DNA of 64,000 bases from Nannobrachium achirus (lineage: Eukaryota > Chordata > Actinopteri > Myctophiformes > Myctophidae), in assembly GCA_963921795.1 (NCBI GenBank), contig OY997658.1:30986589-31050588 (forward strand). Reading direction: 5' to 3'. A program made the translations under genes and the position numbers. How positions within the stretch are numbered: the stretch's first letter is position 1; the number at the start of each line of letters is the position of its first letter. This document shows positions 46,239 to 58,290 of this stretch, in pieces. Under the pieces are notes generated by a model. It did no database searches and was not told the DNA's origin. It was given only the letters and a program-made list of their open reading frames with translations.

Positions 46239-48388
46239 GAAAAAGTACGCACGCAAGTTGAACAAACCCTTTGGCAGCAGTACCTAGTCAGAAATATCTG
46301 GAGTCATCCTCACACAGTAAACACAAAACAAACATATAGGGCTCAAGTCCACAATTGGAAAAAGAAGACAAACCAAACGTTTCCGAAAGCCAAGAAAATC
46401 TACCAGATGAAGTGCTTCTTCCGGAGTTGGGTTTCTAATGAGGGTACAGAACATCCATCTGTTTGTCTGGCTAAACCATCACCATGCCACATCACTGAGA
46501 AAGGCCCCTACATTTTAATCATGTTGCTCGACAAGACATGCAGCCGTCTTTCACATTCCGCCTTTGAATTGGAAGCCAAATCCAGCTCTCCGCATTTAAA
46601 AATAACGTTACAGCATGACCACCAGTGCTGAGCTCTGACACAGCATACTTTGTGCCCATTAAGAAATTGAAAAAATTGAAAAAACAAAAGAAGTGGGTAT
46701 AGCTAACTGACCCTGCCTTTAAAATTGAAGACGAGAATATTTGCTTTTCTTCATCCCGAGACGTAATTAGAGTTTAGGGTGTGAAAGCAAACCCGGTAAT
46801 GTGAGCTGAACATGTGGTTTCTGTTTCCATGTGTCAGTTTCTGAGGTTAAATATACTGTATTCCACAGAATAAAAACTATTATTAAACTTGAATGAAAGA
46901 GTACACACAAACACAGGTTTGACTGTCTGCAGGTTGCTTGTTGTCCTAGCTGTTAGTTTGATACCTTTTTATGTCTAAAATAAATCCCAGAGCATTATTA
47001 TCACTGTCAGGCAGAAATACTGTATCTCCAGACTTTTATGTTTTTTTTTTCGTTTTTTTTTCCCCATAAATTAATTCCCTGTTTTATACTTCATAGTATG
47101 TAAAATCGTGAAAATAGCCAGTCTTCAAGCTCGCGGTGCAAAACGTTGTGAGACATGCACAAAATATTGTCTCTAGGTTGAAAAGTGTGGGACGTGGGTT
47201 TTATACATATTTAACCAAGAAATGTTTTTACAAGAGTAAAAAAGTGACAAAATATTACGTTAATAACTACATTGGAACATTGGTTATTTTTCCATTTCCT
47301 TACATACAAGGCTTCTGCCAGACTGAGACCATATCACAACCGCAGAGACGGTACCGTCCTCTCAAGATCCTAAACGCGGCCGACGTTGACCCTCCCTGAC
47401 TGTGTGGACGCATTCGCGGTTCTGTGAATAACAAATAGATTCTTCTACTTCCTCACAGGATGCCAGAACCCATTTAAAGCAGCGATTGGGAAGAAACGGG
47501 GCTGCTTTGTATCCTGACTTCCCAGGAACGGGTCAATTCGGATCAAGGGTTCCGTTAACTCCTGCCACCGCTCTGCTCCGGTTCCAACCCAATGAAACAG
47601 AGCGGGCCCTGTCTGTGCTCGCTGGGCGGCGATGAAAGGCCGGTATTGACGGAACTCGTTCCGTCGGCCCGGGGATGTTTTGGGGTCAATTGGATCTTTT
47701 AGAAATCATCGGAGAGGGGATAGAGGGAATAAATAGATAGTGAGACTAGACTGGATCTACCATGCAAATTAAGTCAGTGGGAGTGAAAGTCTTCCCTTAT
47801 CCAAAGCCCATGCAGCTGCGTTACTGGGAGGACACTGGAGTGACTTTAGACTTGCCTCTGATTGCTTCTTGGAAAGAGAGACGCGCGCGGCTAGAGCGGC
47901 TAGCTGTCACAGGCAGCTGGGTGCTATGGCTGTACTTCACAGCTCAGAAACCATTGTGGCTATTGAGCGGATGCGGTGCCGGGGGAAAAAAGCGTGATCT
48001 GCAAGTGCAATTTAAGATCCATTATTGGGTTAGATTTCCAATTTTCCATACTCCGCCATGGTCTATTGCCATATGACAAAACCAAGGAGCTATCTGTCTT
48101 ATCAGCATGAGTAGAATGTAAATGTAGTCACAGTAGCTCTTCTGCAATATACAGTAGACGCATTTCCAGAAAACGTCACGCCGATACAATGCAGTGAAAC
48201 GATGCAATGGAAAAGTGGTCACAGCCTCACGTGCCATCAAACTGTTTCCCTCCACATTGTGGAGGAAGAATGTTTGCATGGATGTTTACTGTTATGTCTT
48301 GCTCTTGAAATAATATACCTTGGTTTATGTTGTGTGTATAATTATAGCGATTCTCAAAGCATTTGCGAAGGTGTTACGCGCAGAGAAC
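45712..48388. other. intron sequence, no gene seen
   Basis: (ACGC)n at 46198-46239, a family C-like fragment at about 46998-47035 and a partial palindrome at 47112-47155. A 205-codon open frame at 46014-46631 spans the microsatellite and shows no domain. Confidence 0.5.
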
Positions 48389-48469
48389 GGCCGAGAACAG
48401 CAGACCTCCAAGCTCCCACCGGTCGCATTTGCAACACGATGTGAGCTTGCATGTCAGCTGTTCTCGGCG
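48389..48469. repeat. stand-alone diverged palindrome
   Basis: GGCCGAGAACAGCAGACCTC ... GTCAGCTGTTCTCGGC, arms about 30 bp. Related to the GATCTACAAGC hairpin but with CAGACCTCCAAGCTC. Not inside a recognised element. Confidence 0.75.
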
Positions 48470-48892
48470 CACAATTGCTGGGTGACATATATGTCTCGCT
48501 AGGAGCGCCTCGCCAGCCAACACACAGAGGAGGTTGAATGAATAGAAACCAACGCTCCCCAAAACAACAGGTTTGGGGATCCGTTTGGAATTGATTAGGC
48601 CTACATGGGCACTATCTCAAGCCTATGCCTTGAGGTCCTTCTCTGGACCATCATTATCAACTCCACCACTACCACTGTTACCATAATCAATATCACCACT
48701 GTTACCATCACCACTGTGAATCAACTGACAGCTAGGAACTTCTGTTCTGTCCTATCCACAAGTTTCCAACGTCCCATCGTGCATTGCGCAGAAGTTGTGC
48801 AGCAGTTCCGGTGTCGCAGCCGAGTGTGATCTACAAGCTCACAACGGTTGCATCTGCGACGCGACGTGAGCTTGTACGTCTGCTGTTCGGGT

Positions 48893-49146
48893 CCGCTCAT
48901 TGTTCTGCCGGTCCGTTGTTCCGAGTAGGAACTCATCAGCATCGGCAGGTTAGTTACTCGCCCCCGTCGGCAGGTTAGCTACTCTCCAGCGTCGGCAGGT
49001 TAGCTAATCACCCGCGTCACGGTTACTGAGGGTTAGGGTTAGGTTTAGGCATAGTTTTACTGAGGTTAGGGTTAGGGTTAAGGTTAGGTTTAGTTCGTCG
49101 GCATACCGGCCCGTCGGCATATTGACGCGGACCCTGCTGTTCTCTG
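48893..49146. mobile_element. TTAGGG-like module with weak inverted ends
   Basis: Three GTCGGCAGGTTAG units, then GGGTTAGGGTTAGG and GGTTAGGGTTAGGGTTAAGG. Outer GGGTCCGC / GCGGACCC parts suggest inverted ends. Adjacent to a palindrome at 48826-48889. Confidence 0.65.
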
Positions 49147-49314
49147 GATGTGTACCACACATAATTCTACAGTAAATTCTCACGGAAACAGGTGAACAGT
49201 ATTTGGAACCATCATCAATATCTCCACTGTTACGATCATCGCTATCACCACCATTTTAACATAGAGAGCAGTGACCATACAGTTTAGTTGGCAAAGGTTG
49301 TTTGTTGTTTTAGT

Positions 49315-49600
49315 CGGCTCTCTACATCAATCACCACCATCTTCTCACATGAAGATCACCACTTACTATCTTTACATCATCAGTATCACCGACATCTTTA
49401 CTTTATCCACATCAACACCATCATCAACATCGATATCTTTAGCATCATTAAATCACTACCATTAGTATCATCATCGTTATCAATATTAACGTCACTAATA
49501 TCATTAGCATCATCATCATTATCAATCTCAACATCAGTTTCACCATCAGCATCATCAATATCAACACCACCATCAACATAAGCATCATTATCATTAACAT
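49315..49600. repeat. degenerate (ATC)n-type microsatellite
   Basis: Long run of CATCA/TATCA/CACCA trinucleotide variants. Confidence 0.85.
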
Positions 49601-50196
49601 TGACAGTGTGTATGAGAGGAAGAAAGTTTACCATGCAGTAACTTGCAGTGGCTATGAAACTAATGGGATATTCTTCACCATTTCTGTTCATCCATCAAAG
49701 CTAATAGGACTGTAAGACTTCCAAAAAGTGATCCTAGGACTGTTGCAACTTTCCAAGCAATATCTCACGTTATCGGCCGCACAGCGGGTAAAAAAATATG
49801 CCAGTGCTTGATAAAATACCACCACAATAATGTCGTGACATTTCAGCTATATGTATTTTTGCAGCAGTAAACAGCCTTCATGAGCATGTGACCTTTGGGT
49901 TTGTTGCTTTAGGAGAGAAAACAAATGTCATGAGTCACAGTGAACCTCTGCCTCCTTTTACTCCTCAACAAGAGCAGAAGTAGCCTTGTATCAGAAATGG
50001 CCAAATCACGATAATAGGCAACAGAGGGAATTGTGACATTTGCAGCTCCTGGTGTGTTATTTCACTTTAGCCAGACATTTGCCATATTACACAAAGTGTC
50101 TATGCTGATGTTTTATTTTTTTTAAAAGTAGAAAAAGAAAAGGTTGTTAGCAACTAAGTGACAGCTGCGAGCTAGAGCTACCCTAGTTCAATTCAC

Positions 50197-50506
50197 CAGG
50201 GGCAGCTCCAGGGGTGGGCTAGAAGGGGCTTTAGCCCCCCCTAAGCCCCCCCACCCCACACACCCAAATGGGATGAAAAATATTTAAGGAACAAATAAAT
50301 TAAATATATATGAATATGTGAATGACAATTGACTGCCTTCTATGTAAACCATACTATAAAACTGTACTTTTTATGCTGGAAAGCATCTCCAGCCTCACAA
50401 AAACCCTGTTGCATTCATAGTCATTAGTCATATTAGTACTATTCATTATATTGTTTGTTGCCAAAATGAATTAGCCCCTGCTCTAAAAGCCCTGGAGCCA
50501 CTGCTG
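50197..50506. mobile_element. 310-bp hAT-type element
   Basis: Ends CAGGGGCAGCTCCAGGG / CCCTGGAGCCACTGCTG; 8-bp duplication CAATTCAC / CAATTAAC (one mismatch). No coding capacity. Confidence 0.8.
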
Positions 50507-50530
50507 CAATTAACATAAAACATCCCTGCT

Positions 50531-50690
50531 GACCGCCAGAGGCGGTGCTTAAAGCACTGAATATCTCCCTTCGCGCATGCGCATTCGAGTATGAATACCA
50601 ACAAAGTCACTTGTGACCCCTGGATGACCCCACAGGGGGTATATCATCCGGGGTTATCCAATGGATCATTTCCTTTTTTCTTCTCGCGCG
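50531..50690 (+). repeat. DIRS left inverted terminal repeat
   Basis: Starts GACCGCCAGAGGCGGTGCTT. Reverse complement of 56927-57086, with about 145 identical bases from GACCGCC to GATCATTTCC. Confidence 0.95.
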
Positions 50691-51479
50691 CCGAGTTTCG
50701 TTTGCAAGCTCTGCATTGAGCTATTATGCATCAGTATACGATGCATTATTATGCAACCTACCTTATTATTGAAGTCGCTAGTAGTTCCGTGGCCGTTTTG
50801 GTCGGGGTAGCGAGAGTTCGCCCTCCAGGAACTGCGACTTTATCTCCTCTACAAGCGGAGTTTATTTCACGTGGACGCGAAAGCGTCCAATCTCTCAGAT
50901 GACGAGGGTCTTAACTCTCCGGACAAGAGGTAGGTTACTGTTGTTAGCGGTAAGTTCCGCACTAAGATGAGGTTAAAGTTACATTGTGTTTTTTTGTATA
51001 AGAGAATAAACTGTTGCGAAAGGCTGCGGGCGCTGCCTCCCTCCAATACGAGATTCTCGTTTGCTGTGAATGGACCGTTAGCGTTCCGTTTCTACCATTA
51101 TCAAGGATACAGACTATTATTACTTTCCTTGTTGCTAAAACACGCTGCTTTTAGCGAGTTTCTTTTTCGTTTGTTTCACTTTCTGGTTAGATCACGTCAC
51201 AGAGTTAGCGGTGTGCAAAACTCTTTTAGCCTTTTTTGCTAAACGGCTGGCTATGCGCTCCCTCTCCCCAGGATAGGGATTTATTTATCTGTGGCACGCT
51301 TCTGACTGTAGCCTTGTATAGCCTTGCTGATCATAAACGATAGCCGTCCCTGCTCACAGCATGACGGCCTAGTTACTATGATTTTTTGGTAGACATTGTC
51401 TAATAGCTTTTGGCAGCGTTCAGGCTTGCTTCAAGCTTTCGTAAACGGCTATTTTGTATAGTTTGTCTTGTTATTTGCC

Positions 51480-53420
51480 AGCTGGTACAGGGCGGGCAGC
51501 GTATAGCGCGACCTGCCTCAGCAAAATGGTCTCTATTGATGATTGATTGATCGTAGCTACCGATAGTTTGTACTATGTAGCGCAATCGCTTTTATAAATG
51601 GTGTCTATCTGTCTTTTGTATTGGCCTCTGTTGGACAGGCAGTGTACGCACTGTTTCCCTCCAGCAAGTGTCCTTTACTAAGTGGAGCTACAAGTAGCTC
51701 AAACTCTTAACTATATTGTATATACAGCTTGTTTTGTTTATTAGCCACTGCTGAGTGCTGATACGGGCGCCCTTCGTCCAGCATGTTCCCATTACTGGTG
51801 GTGTTATTACCAGTAGTTCGTTCATAGCTTAATTTCCAAAACTTTATATTAAACTTTTGGCTGGTGTAGATTGCATAACGCTCTCTCATCCCAGCATGGA
51901 TCTGTAACTCAGACTACTACGACTAGCGTGTTTGGAAGTAGTGTTGTTAGTTTGCTACTTGATTAGCTTTTACTGGTAAATGCAAGCATAACAAGAATTG
52001 ACAATTGTCAATATTAAGCTGTGTTCACTTGCCGTTTTCTTATAATAATAAACCAACTTACGTTGGGTAGCTTTCAATGGAAGCATTTCATGCTGCTGCA
52101 TAAATGGCAGCATCCAAACCTTTATTGAGGGTGATGATAAGCTGGTTGTTTGTAAGTTACATAGTAAACAACTTTACATTTGGATAGATTTCAAAGTGCT
52201 ACAATAAACATTGGCATAAGAAGCATCTCACACTGCTACATAGATGGCAGCATCCAAACCTTTATTGAGGGTGATGATAAGCTGGTTGTTTGTAAGTTGC
52301 ATAGTAAACAACTTTACATTTGGATAGATTTCAAAGTGCTACAATAGACATTGGAATAAGAAGCAGCTCACACTGCTACATAGATGGCAGCATCCAAACC
52401 TTTATTGAAGGTTGTAAGCTGGTTGTTTATTAGTTAGCTTTTGTTGGTGGTACAGGTAGCGTACACGCTCCTCCTCTCACACCGAACAGGCTCCAACTAA
52501 CAGCACAGCGGTGTTCCAGTTAACAGTCCTGATTATCTGAAGAGCCGACTAAATGCTGTAATTAAAACTTTTGCTGGTGCAGGTGGCGTGAGCGCCCCCT
52601 CCCCCCAGCTTACGGCATCTGCTGCAGCTAGCCTACTTGGTAGCTAGCTACTGGTACTCCATAGCCTAACTTATATTTTTATATTTTTTATATAACTTTT
52701 TTGGTTGACATACAATTTTCGGCAACGACGGCCTCTGCTGGTGCAGGCAGCTTGAGCGCTCCCTTCCCCCAGTAGGTTGTCTTCAGACCAAACCAACGGC
52801 CTCTGCTGGTGCAGGCAGCGTGAGCGCTCCCTCCCCCCAGCTTATAGCCTCTACTGCAGCTAATCTACTGTGTAGCTAGCTACCAGTAGTCTATTGTTAC
52901 ATTTAAGTAATATATATTTATAATCTTTGTTGAGACATTTTCTAGGCAACAATAGCCTCTGCTGGTGCAGGCAGCGTAAGCGCTCCTTCCCCCCAGCAAG
53001 TGGTACACAGACCAACTAACAGCCTCTGCTGATGCAGGCAGCCTACACGCTACCTCTCCACTCAGCATACAGGTTTCACAGTCCAGTTAAGAGCAGCTTT
53101 CACGCTCTGGTTTTTTAATGCACTTAACTTGTAAATCTCAAGCAGTGCAACAATAAGCATTTAAAGCATTGAAAGAAAGATGTATGGTAGCAGATTAACG
53201 GCTATTGCAAGCCGGTTATTTATGAGTGGGCAACTGCTGGTGGTACAAGTAGCGTACGCGCTCCTCCCCCACCATACAGGTTCTACAGTCTAGCTAATGT
53301 CGACGTTCCAGCTAACAGTGACGTTCACGCTCTGGTAAGCTGAAGAGTTGTCTATCCTGCTCAAATTATGGCCTTTGCTGGTATAGGCAGCGTTACACGC
53401 TCTCTCCCTCCAGCATATGG
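51480..53420 (+). repeat. DIRS leader: about 11 copies of a ~45-bp GC-rich motif
   Basis: Consensus GCCTCTGCTGGTGCAGGCAG then CGTGAGCGCTCCCTCCCCCC-AGC. Copies near 51481, 51624, 51747, 52443, 52570, 52730, 52797, 52951, 53021, 53229 and 53372, spaced irregularly. Confidence 0.8.
52081..52435 (+). repeat. 140-bp tandem repeat, 2.5 copies
   Basis: Units at 52081-52220, 52221-52360 and a partial from 52361. Each starts AAGCA-(T/G)(T)CA and contains GCATCCAAACCTTTATTGA. Confidence 0.97.
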
Positions 53421-53511
53421 TCAATATTGTCTAGCAACCAGTGGCGTCCGCGCTCTGGGCTAGTTGGGACTGGTGTGTGTTGGCCGGTGCAGAGAAACCG
53501 TTGCCACCACA

Positions 53512-54300
53512 ATGGAGAGCTCCCACTTTTGCACCTCGTGTGAGGTTCCTCCCCAGCCGGATGCCGGCCATGACCTCTGCCCTGTGTACCAGGAAGAAAA
53601 GGTCTGACTTCAACCATGTTGGATTGGCTATTTGCTGAGTTGGCTTACATGAGGGCCATTGCCCGCCAACCTGTTTACCTTTGGAGGATGTTTAAGTGCC
53701 TACTCCTCCAATGCCACAGCTGACACCAGAGGATGATGTGATCTTCCTTGCAGCTTGAGCTACACACTTCCATGAATATAAGGAAGATGCATAGGCCTTA
53801 GAGCCGAGCTCCCACTCCTCAGCTTCAGAGCCATTGACTGAGACATAATACAGCTCCATGCGCATTATCATTCGCATAGCCCTGGAACCCTCGCCAGGCG
53901 CAGGCCGCCCTCCACTGCCTTTTATGTTTCTCATGCCTGTACCCCTGTCAGCCATGAATGATTCAATAAGTGCTCGCCTGGGTTGCAGGCCAGCTATCAA
54001 GCCTGTCATCACAGTCTGCATTGCGTTCCCCGAGGGGGCTGTGTGGCAGGGGGTTTGAATGCGAGGTGCTTGGGCAACTCCCTATAATACCTTATGCTTG
54101 CCCTCTCAACGTCTTTGCAAAGGGCAATGTGAATGCTGACCCCATCACCTTCAGTGACGTGTCACCAGAGGCATGGGGTTTATTTCCATGAACTCAGATT
54201 GATGATGCCCATCCTAGTTCAAACTCATCCCAGAGTGTGGCTTTAACAGTTAAGCCTGACTGGGGCACCTAGGAGAACTCTGTAGTCTCCCAGTGGAGCT
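53512..54300 (+). pseudogene. DIRS gag relic
   Basis: The translation begins MESSHFCTSCEVPPQPDAGH DLCPVY, like the FC-x2-C ... H-x-LCP zinc-binding start of fish DIRS gag proteins, and is then interrupted by stops and frame changes. The 3' limit is approximate. Confidence 0.65.
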
Positions 54301-54447
54301 GGAAGTAGGGTTTGGTTCAGCAGTGATGGAACTACTGAAGCGAACCATGCAGGCTAGGTAGACCAGGCGGCAGCTGAGGCTACTGGGCCAGCTGTCAGAT
54401 ACCTTTCCCATCTGCAGCTCAGATACTGGGCTGCTTACACCTTAGAC

Positions 54448-55400
54448 GTGTTGGTGGTTGCCACCTCAAACGCCGGATATAAGCGTCAGTTCCGACACCA
54501 GCCCCCCACATCTGGCTGGGTCAAAAGAAGGCAGTCAGTGACCCGGCAAAAAATCCTAACATTGGACCAGGAGCTATCCGTCCTCCTGACGAAGGGTGCC
54601 ATCGAGGCTGTAGACCCTCTGTCAGACAAGGAGGTTCTAATCTAGCCTGGTTTGGCCAGGCTATATACTAATGCAGCTAACTAACTGCAGTATAGTATAA
54701 CGTCCCCACCTTGTTTTAACATGGGTGGATTGTTTAGCTGTGCTAGGCTAGTTCTAATCGACATACTTCCTCGAGTCTGGGGGGACCCAAGAGGTATATT
54801 AAGGTCATGTCATCTTATATGTTGACCACAGCAGATGATCTGCAAACTGATACCCACAGTTTCCGCTGCCTGTCAACACTGGCAGTTTCTGTGCTATGCC
54901 TATCAAGGCCACCACTGGAAGCTCAGGATGCCTTCTTTCTGGTTCTCCCTCTCCCAGAGGGTGTTCACAACGTGTCTGGCAGCGGCGCTTGTGCCGCTGC
55001 AGTCTCAGGGTTTGAGGGTCCTGTCGTACCTGGGCAACTGGCTGATCTGCGTACCATCCCAGAATCAGGTGTCCAAGTTGCAGCACGTCACCCGTCCTGC
55101 ATGGCCCATCTAGGGCTCAGTAAATGAGGGGAGATGTTGCCTAGAACATCTCTGACCATAACATTGATTTGTAACATCAATAACGCCTGTGGCCTTAAAT
55201 GCCACTACTATAACAGCCAGCACCAGGTGGTGCATTTGGCTCTACAGTGCCTTCTGCCGTGCCTGAGAGGCGAGCACATTCTCATGCGGTCACGTAACAC
55301 CATGACCGTGTATCCGGTAAATCGGGCGGAACCAGGTCTGCACGGCTGCTGCAGGCATCCATGGACCTCATGACTTGGGCCCTGCCCGATTAGCCTAAGG
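54448..55400 (+). pseudogene. DIRS reverse transcriptase and RNase H relic
   Basis: The entry block reads GYKRQFRHQPP ... LLTKGAIEAVDP. Later FWFSLSQRVFTTCLAAALVP and LRVLSYLGNWLICVPS correspond to the RVFT and YLDDWL blocks; both catalytic aspartates of YLDD are replaced (YLGN). RNase H similarity follows in LPCLRGEHILMRSRNTMTV at about 55255-55310. A 109-bp insertion sits at 54643-54751. Many stops; not functional. Confidence 0.85.
54643..54751. mobile_element. 109-bp hAT-like insertion in DIRS pol
   Basis: Begins TAGCCTGG and ends CTAGGCTAG, flanked by the 8-bp duplication TTCTAATC (54635-54642 and 54752-54759). Confidence 0.75.
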
Positions 55401-55559
55401 GCAATTTATCTACCGGGTGAGTAGAATCACCTCAAAAGCCCCAAGTAGGTTGCCGCCCGAAGGGCGCCTTCCTTTGAAATGTGCACATGCCCGGAGGCAC
55501 TACACATGCATTCTGCTGCTTCCACTGATACGACCAGTGCTTAAGAGTTCTTCAGGAGG

Positions 55560-56440
55560 GTCACACCATTCGACTGGTGGCTCCCTTCTGGCCAGGGAGG
55601 ACTGTTTCCCTGGCTGCACAGACTAAGTCACAGCCATAGCACCTCCGGGACAGGAGAGGTCTCCTCTCGACCTTGGAGGTCGGGTCTGGCATCCCAATCC
55701 TCAACCCCTTCAACTGAACCGCTGCAGGGCAGCTGTGCGGATCCAGGCAGGCATACCGTCCTGAATGCTAGAGGGCCGGGGCCATCCACCAGGTTACAGT
55801 AGGATAACAGATGGAGCTGTTTCCAACTGGTGTATGGGTCAGAGTGATGACCCAGTGCGTTGCTCTGTGCCTACTTTTCCGGAGTTTCACCAGTCCCTCC
55901 TAGACTGGGGCCACTCTCCGTCTACTCTAAAACTTTGCATAGCAGCAAGATCATGTAGACTTGGTAGAATCGACAATGGCACAGCCATAGTGGGGAACAA
56001 TAGTCAAGTGTCCCTTTTCCCGGAGGGGGCTCTGAGGTTTATCCTTCAAGAGCCTTGAGAACTTCCATCGTGGGATATTCCCATGGTACGGGACACCCTT
56101 TGCGGGCCTCCCTTTCAAGCCCTTGACACAGGCAGTCTAGGTTGGTATCATGTGAGAAGGCATTCATCCTGCCCATTACCTCAACAGTGTCAGTGAGCTA
56201 CACGCCCTGCCTGTCAGTGACTCTTGTCTGAAGTAGAACTCAGACGGCTGAGGTGTCGCTATGTGGCCGAACACAGCGTTCCTCCTTAATGGTGCTGTCT
56301 CAGTCGCACCTCAACCAGCCTGTAAGGCTTGCCCAGTTTAACCTCCACCACGAGAGTGGGTGGACAAGCTGGAACTGTTGTGCCCAGTGTGGGCCCATAG
56401 AGCTTAAGTTAGCCCTGCCACACGCTTTCGGTGGCTAGAA
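55560..56440 (+). pseudogene. DIRS tyrosine recombinase region relic
   Basis: Starts with VAPFWPGRT-type linker remnants (LVAPFWPGRTVSLAAQT across frames). It then matches the recombinase N-terminal region as DPVRCSVPTFPEFHQSLLDW then GHSPSTLKLCIAA. The C-terminal catalytic Arg-His-Arg-Tyr region is too decayed to read. Frame changes throughout. Confidence 0.75.
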
Positions 56441-56784
56441 CAGCTCTTCCGTGGCTATGATGGCCCAGATATTGCGCTCCCCAGACAGCGCCTGTCCCAT
56501 TTTTAATTGTGGAGTGCCATCAGCCACACCTACAAGGTGAGTAATCGTCCCCTGCTATCTGGTATAGGGTGCCACTCTAATGATAGTGCCCCCACATCAT
56601 GGGCTACCTGAGAGTAGTACCCCTGGAAGATATTGGTGCCACTGCCTCATGGGAGTCATCGGCACGTTCTCCAGGTTATATTGGGTGATTGTTGCCACTC
56701 CCTATCCATTGGGGGTGGTTCTCTTCCCAGAATCCTCCAATTCTGCTCTTTGAGGGTTGTAATCAGGATTCCTCGTGACTTTGT

Positions 56785-56905
56785 TGGTATACGTCATTCA
56801 GTGCTTTAAGCACCGCCTCTGGCGGTCAGCAGGGATGAAATAGAACGAAAGTTACGTATGTAACTACGGTTCTATGAATCCCGAATGACCGCCAGAGCAC
56901 TGGGT
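56785..56905 (-). repeat. DIRS internal complementary region
   Basis: The first half (to GGTCAGCAGGGATG) is the reverse complement of the element's left tip. The second half (ACGAAAGTTACGTATGTAAC ... CCGAATGACCGCCAGAG) is the reverse complement of its right tip. This arrangement lets DIRS elements join their ends into a circle. Confidence 0.85.
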
Positions 56906-56926
56906 CACTCAGAATCCTCGTGGTCT

Positions 56927-57086
56927 CGCGAGAAGATTCTGTAGGAAATGATCCATTGGATAACCCCGGATGATATACCCCCTGTGGGGTCATCCAGGGG
57001 TCACAAGTGACTTTGTTGGTATTCATACTCGAATGCGCATGCGCGAAGGGAGATATTCAGTGCTTTAAGCACCGCCTCTGGCGGTC
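56927..57086 (-). repeat. DIRS right inverted terminal repeat
   Basis: Inverted copy of 50531-50690. A further 47 bp (to about 57133, GTAGTTACATACGTAACTTT) are unique to the right end. Confidence 0.95.
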
Positions 57087-57384
57087 ATTCGGGATTCATA
57101 GAACTGTAGTTACATACGTAACTTTCGTTTTATCTTCTCAATTTGTGTCATAACAAACTAAATAAGGGAACCAAACAAAACATCCCAAAGCTATGTGATC
57201 GACAGAGCTAGACATGGCAGGAGACACTAGACAGGAGAGGACAGAAAAACCCAACAATATGTAAGAGGAAAAAAGCAGGATTTAGAGGAGAGGAGAATGA
57301 CAGAGGTGAGGAGGAATAAAACAGAGAGAGATTAAGGCTGTTGAGAAGAGAGTAAACCACTAGAGCGTGGAGTCGGTTTCTTAC

Positions 57385-57483
57385 CGTTCGGTTGGTGCAA
57401 ATGGGGGTGAAGGCATTGGTTCCACACGTAAACAGCCTGTTCCCATTCACCAGCAGCACTCTGATGTAGTTTTGACATTCCTC
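57385..57483 (-). CDS. sema5a: sema5a exon, Sema domain, 33 codons
   Basis: A 99-nt exon, phase 0 at both ends, encoding EECQNYIRVLLVNGNRLF followed by TCGTNAFTPICTNRT. The C-GTNAF-P-C pattern is a hallmark of the Sema beta-propeller: the two cysteines form a conserved disulphide and NRT is a predicted N-glycosylation site. The donor is GTAAGA. The acceptor CTCTACAG is preceded in the transcript by more than 100 nt of (UG)n, so its pyrimidine tract is almost pure UG. Because the exon is symmetric, skipping would delete 33 residues without a frameshift. Confidence 0.96.
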
Positions 57484-57490
57484 CTGTAGA

Positions 57491-57505
57491 GACACACACA
57501 CGTGG

Positions 57506-57571
<66 letters not shown>

Positions 57572-57604
57572 CACACGCACACGCACACGCACACACACAC
57601 ACAC
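57491..57604. repeat. (CA)n microsatellite at a splice acceptor
   Basis: CA with scattered CACG units. In the minus-strand transcript it is (UG)n immediately 5' of the acceptor of exon 57385-57483. Confidence 0.98.
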
Positions 57605-57661
57605 CACTGTCAGCATACTGTAGGTAGCACTATGCAGTCATTACAGGGCAAGGCAGAGGAC

Positions 57662-58290
57662 CGGGGTGTCGCACCAAATTCTGGACCCTGTGTACAAGGA
57701 TTCACTGCAGGCCCCCCATGAATGTTCTTCATAGGGGGAGGGGGTTTAACCCATTTAGACTGGGCACGCATTATTACGCATTATTTTGTGCGTCAACTAT
57801 TGAAAAATAGCAGATATACAAGCTCGCAGCGCGGCACTCGGTGCCGTGCTGCGAGCTTGTATATCTGCTATTTTTGGAAAATTGTGAAAAGTCAGAATAG
57901 TGTATATCAAATCCTTCTAAGGTTTTTTTTTTTAAAAACCTATGTTTCTACGTTAGTGGTGCTCAAACCTTTTCATGTGAAGGACCCCCAAAATGATATG
58001 TATTTTGCCACGGACCCCCATCTCAAAATATTTAGTTCCAGGGACCCCCCAGAAGCAAAATTTGAGTTACAAATGTTCGCTTAAAAAATACATATATTCA
58101 AAGATTTGCACAAATTTTCACGACTTTTTCAAAAATAGCAGAACTACAAGCTCGCAGCGAAGCACTCGGTGCCACGCTGTGAGCTTGTATATCTGCTATT
58201 TTCCAATAGCTAAAGCATAAAATAATTAAGGCCCCTCCACCTTGGGCCCTAGTAACTCAGTCCCACTTTCCCCTCCTTGTGACGCCCCTG
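57662..58290 (-). mobile_element. family G hAT-like element with nested family B
   Basis: Left end CGGGGTGTCGCACC, right end TTGTGACGCCCCTG. Family B at 57750-58230 with palindromes at 57803-57876 and 58131-58203. Flanked by near-identical 41- and 43-bp direct copies (57621-57661, 58292-58334). Confidence 0.85.

Larger units (their letters stand above)
50521..57133 (+). mobile_element. DIRS-type retroelement, full length, coding-dead
   Basis: About 6.6 kb, antisense to the host gene. It has the DIRS layout: a left inverted repeat, a leader, then gag, reverse transcriptase/RNase H and tyrosine recombinase relics on the plus strand, an internal complementary region and a right inverted repeat. 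All coding parts carry stops and frameshifts. The inverted repeats are identical over about 145 bp. Confidence 0.9.

Noticed and set aside
46014-46631. 205-codon plus-strand open frame
   Set aside because: It crosses an ACGC microsatellite, shows no domain and lies in an intron. No splice or start context supports it.
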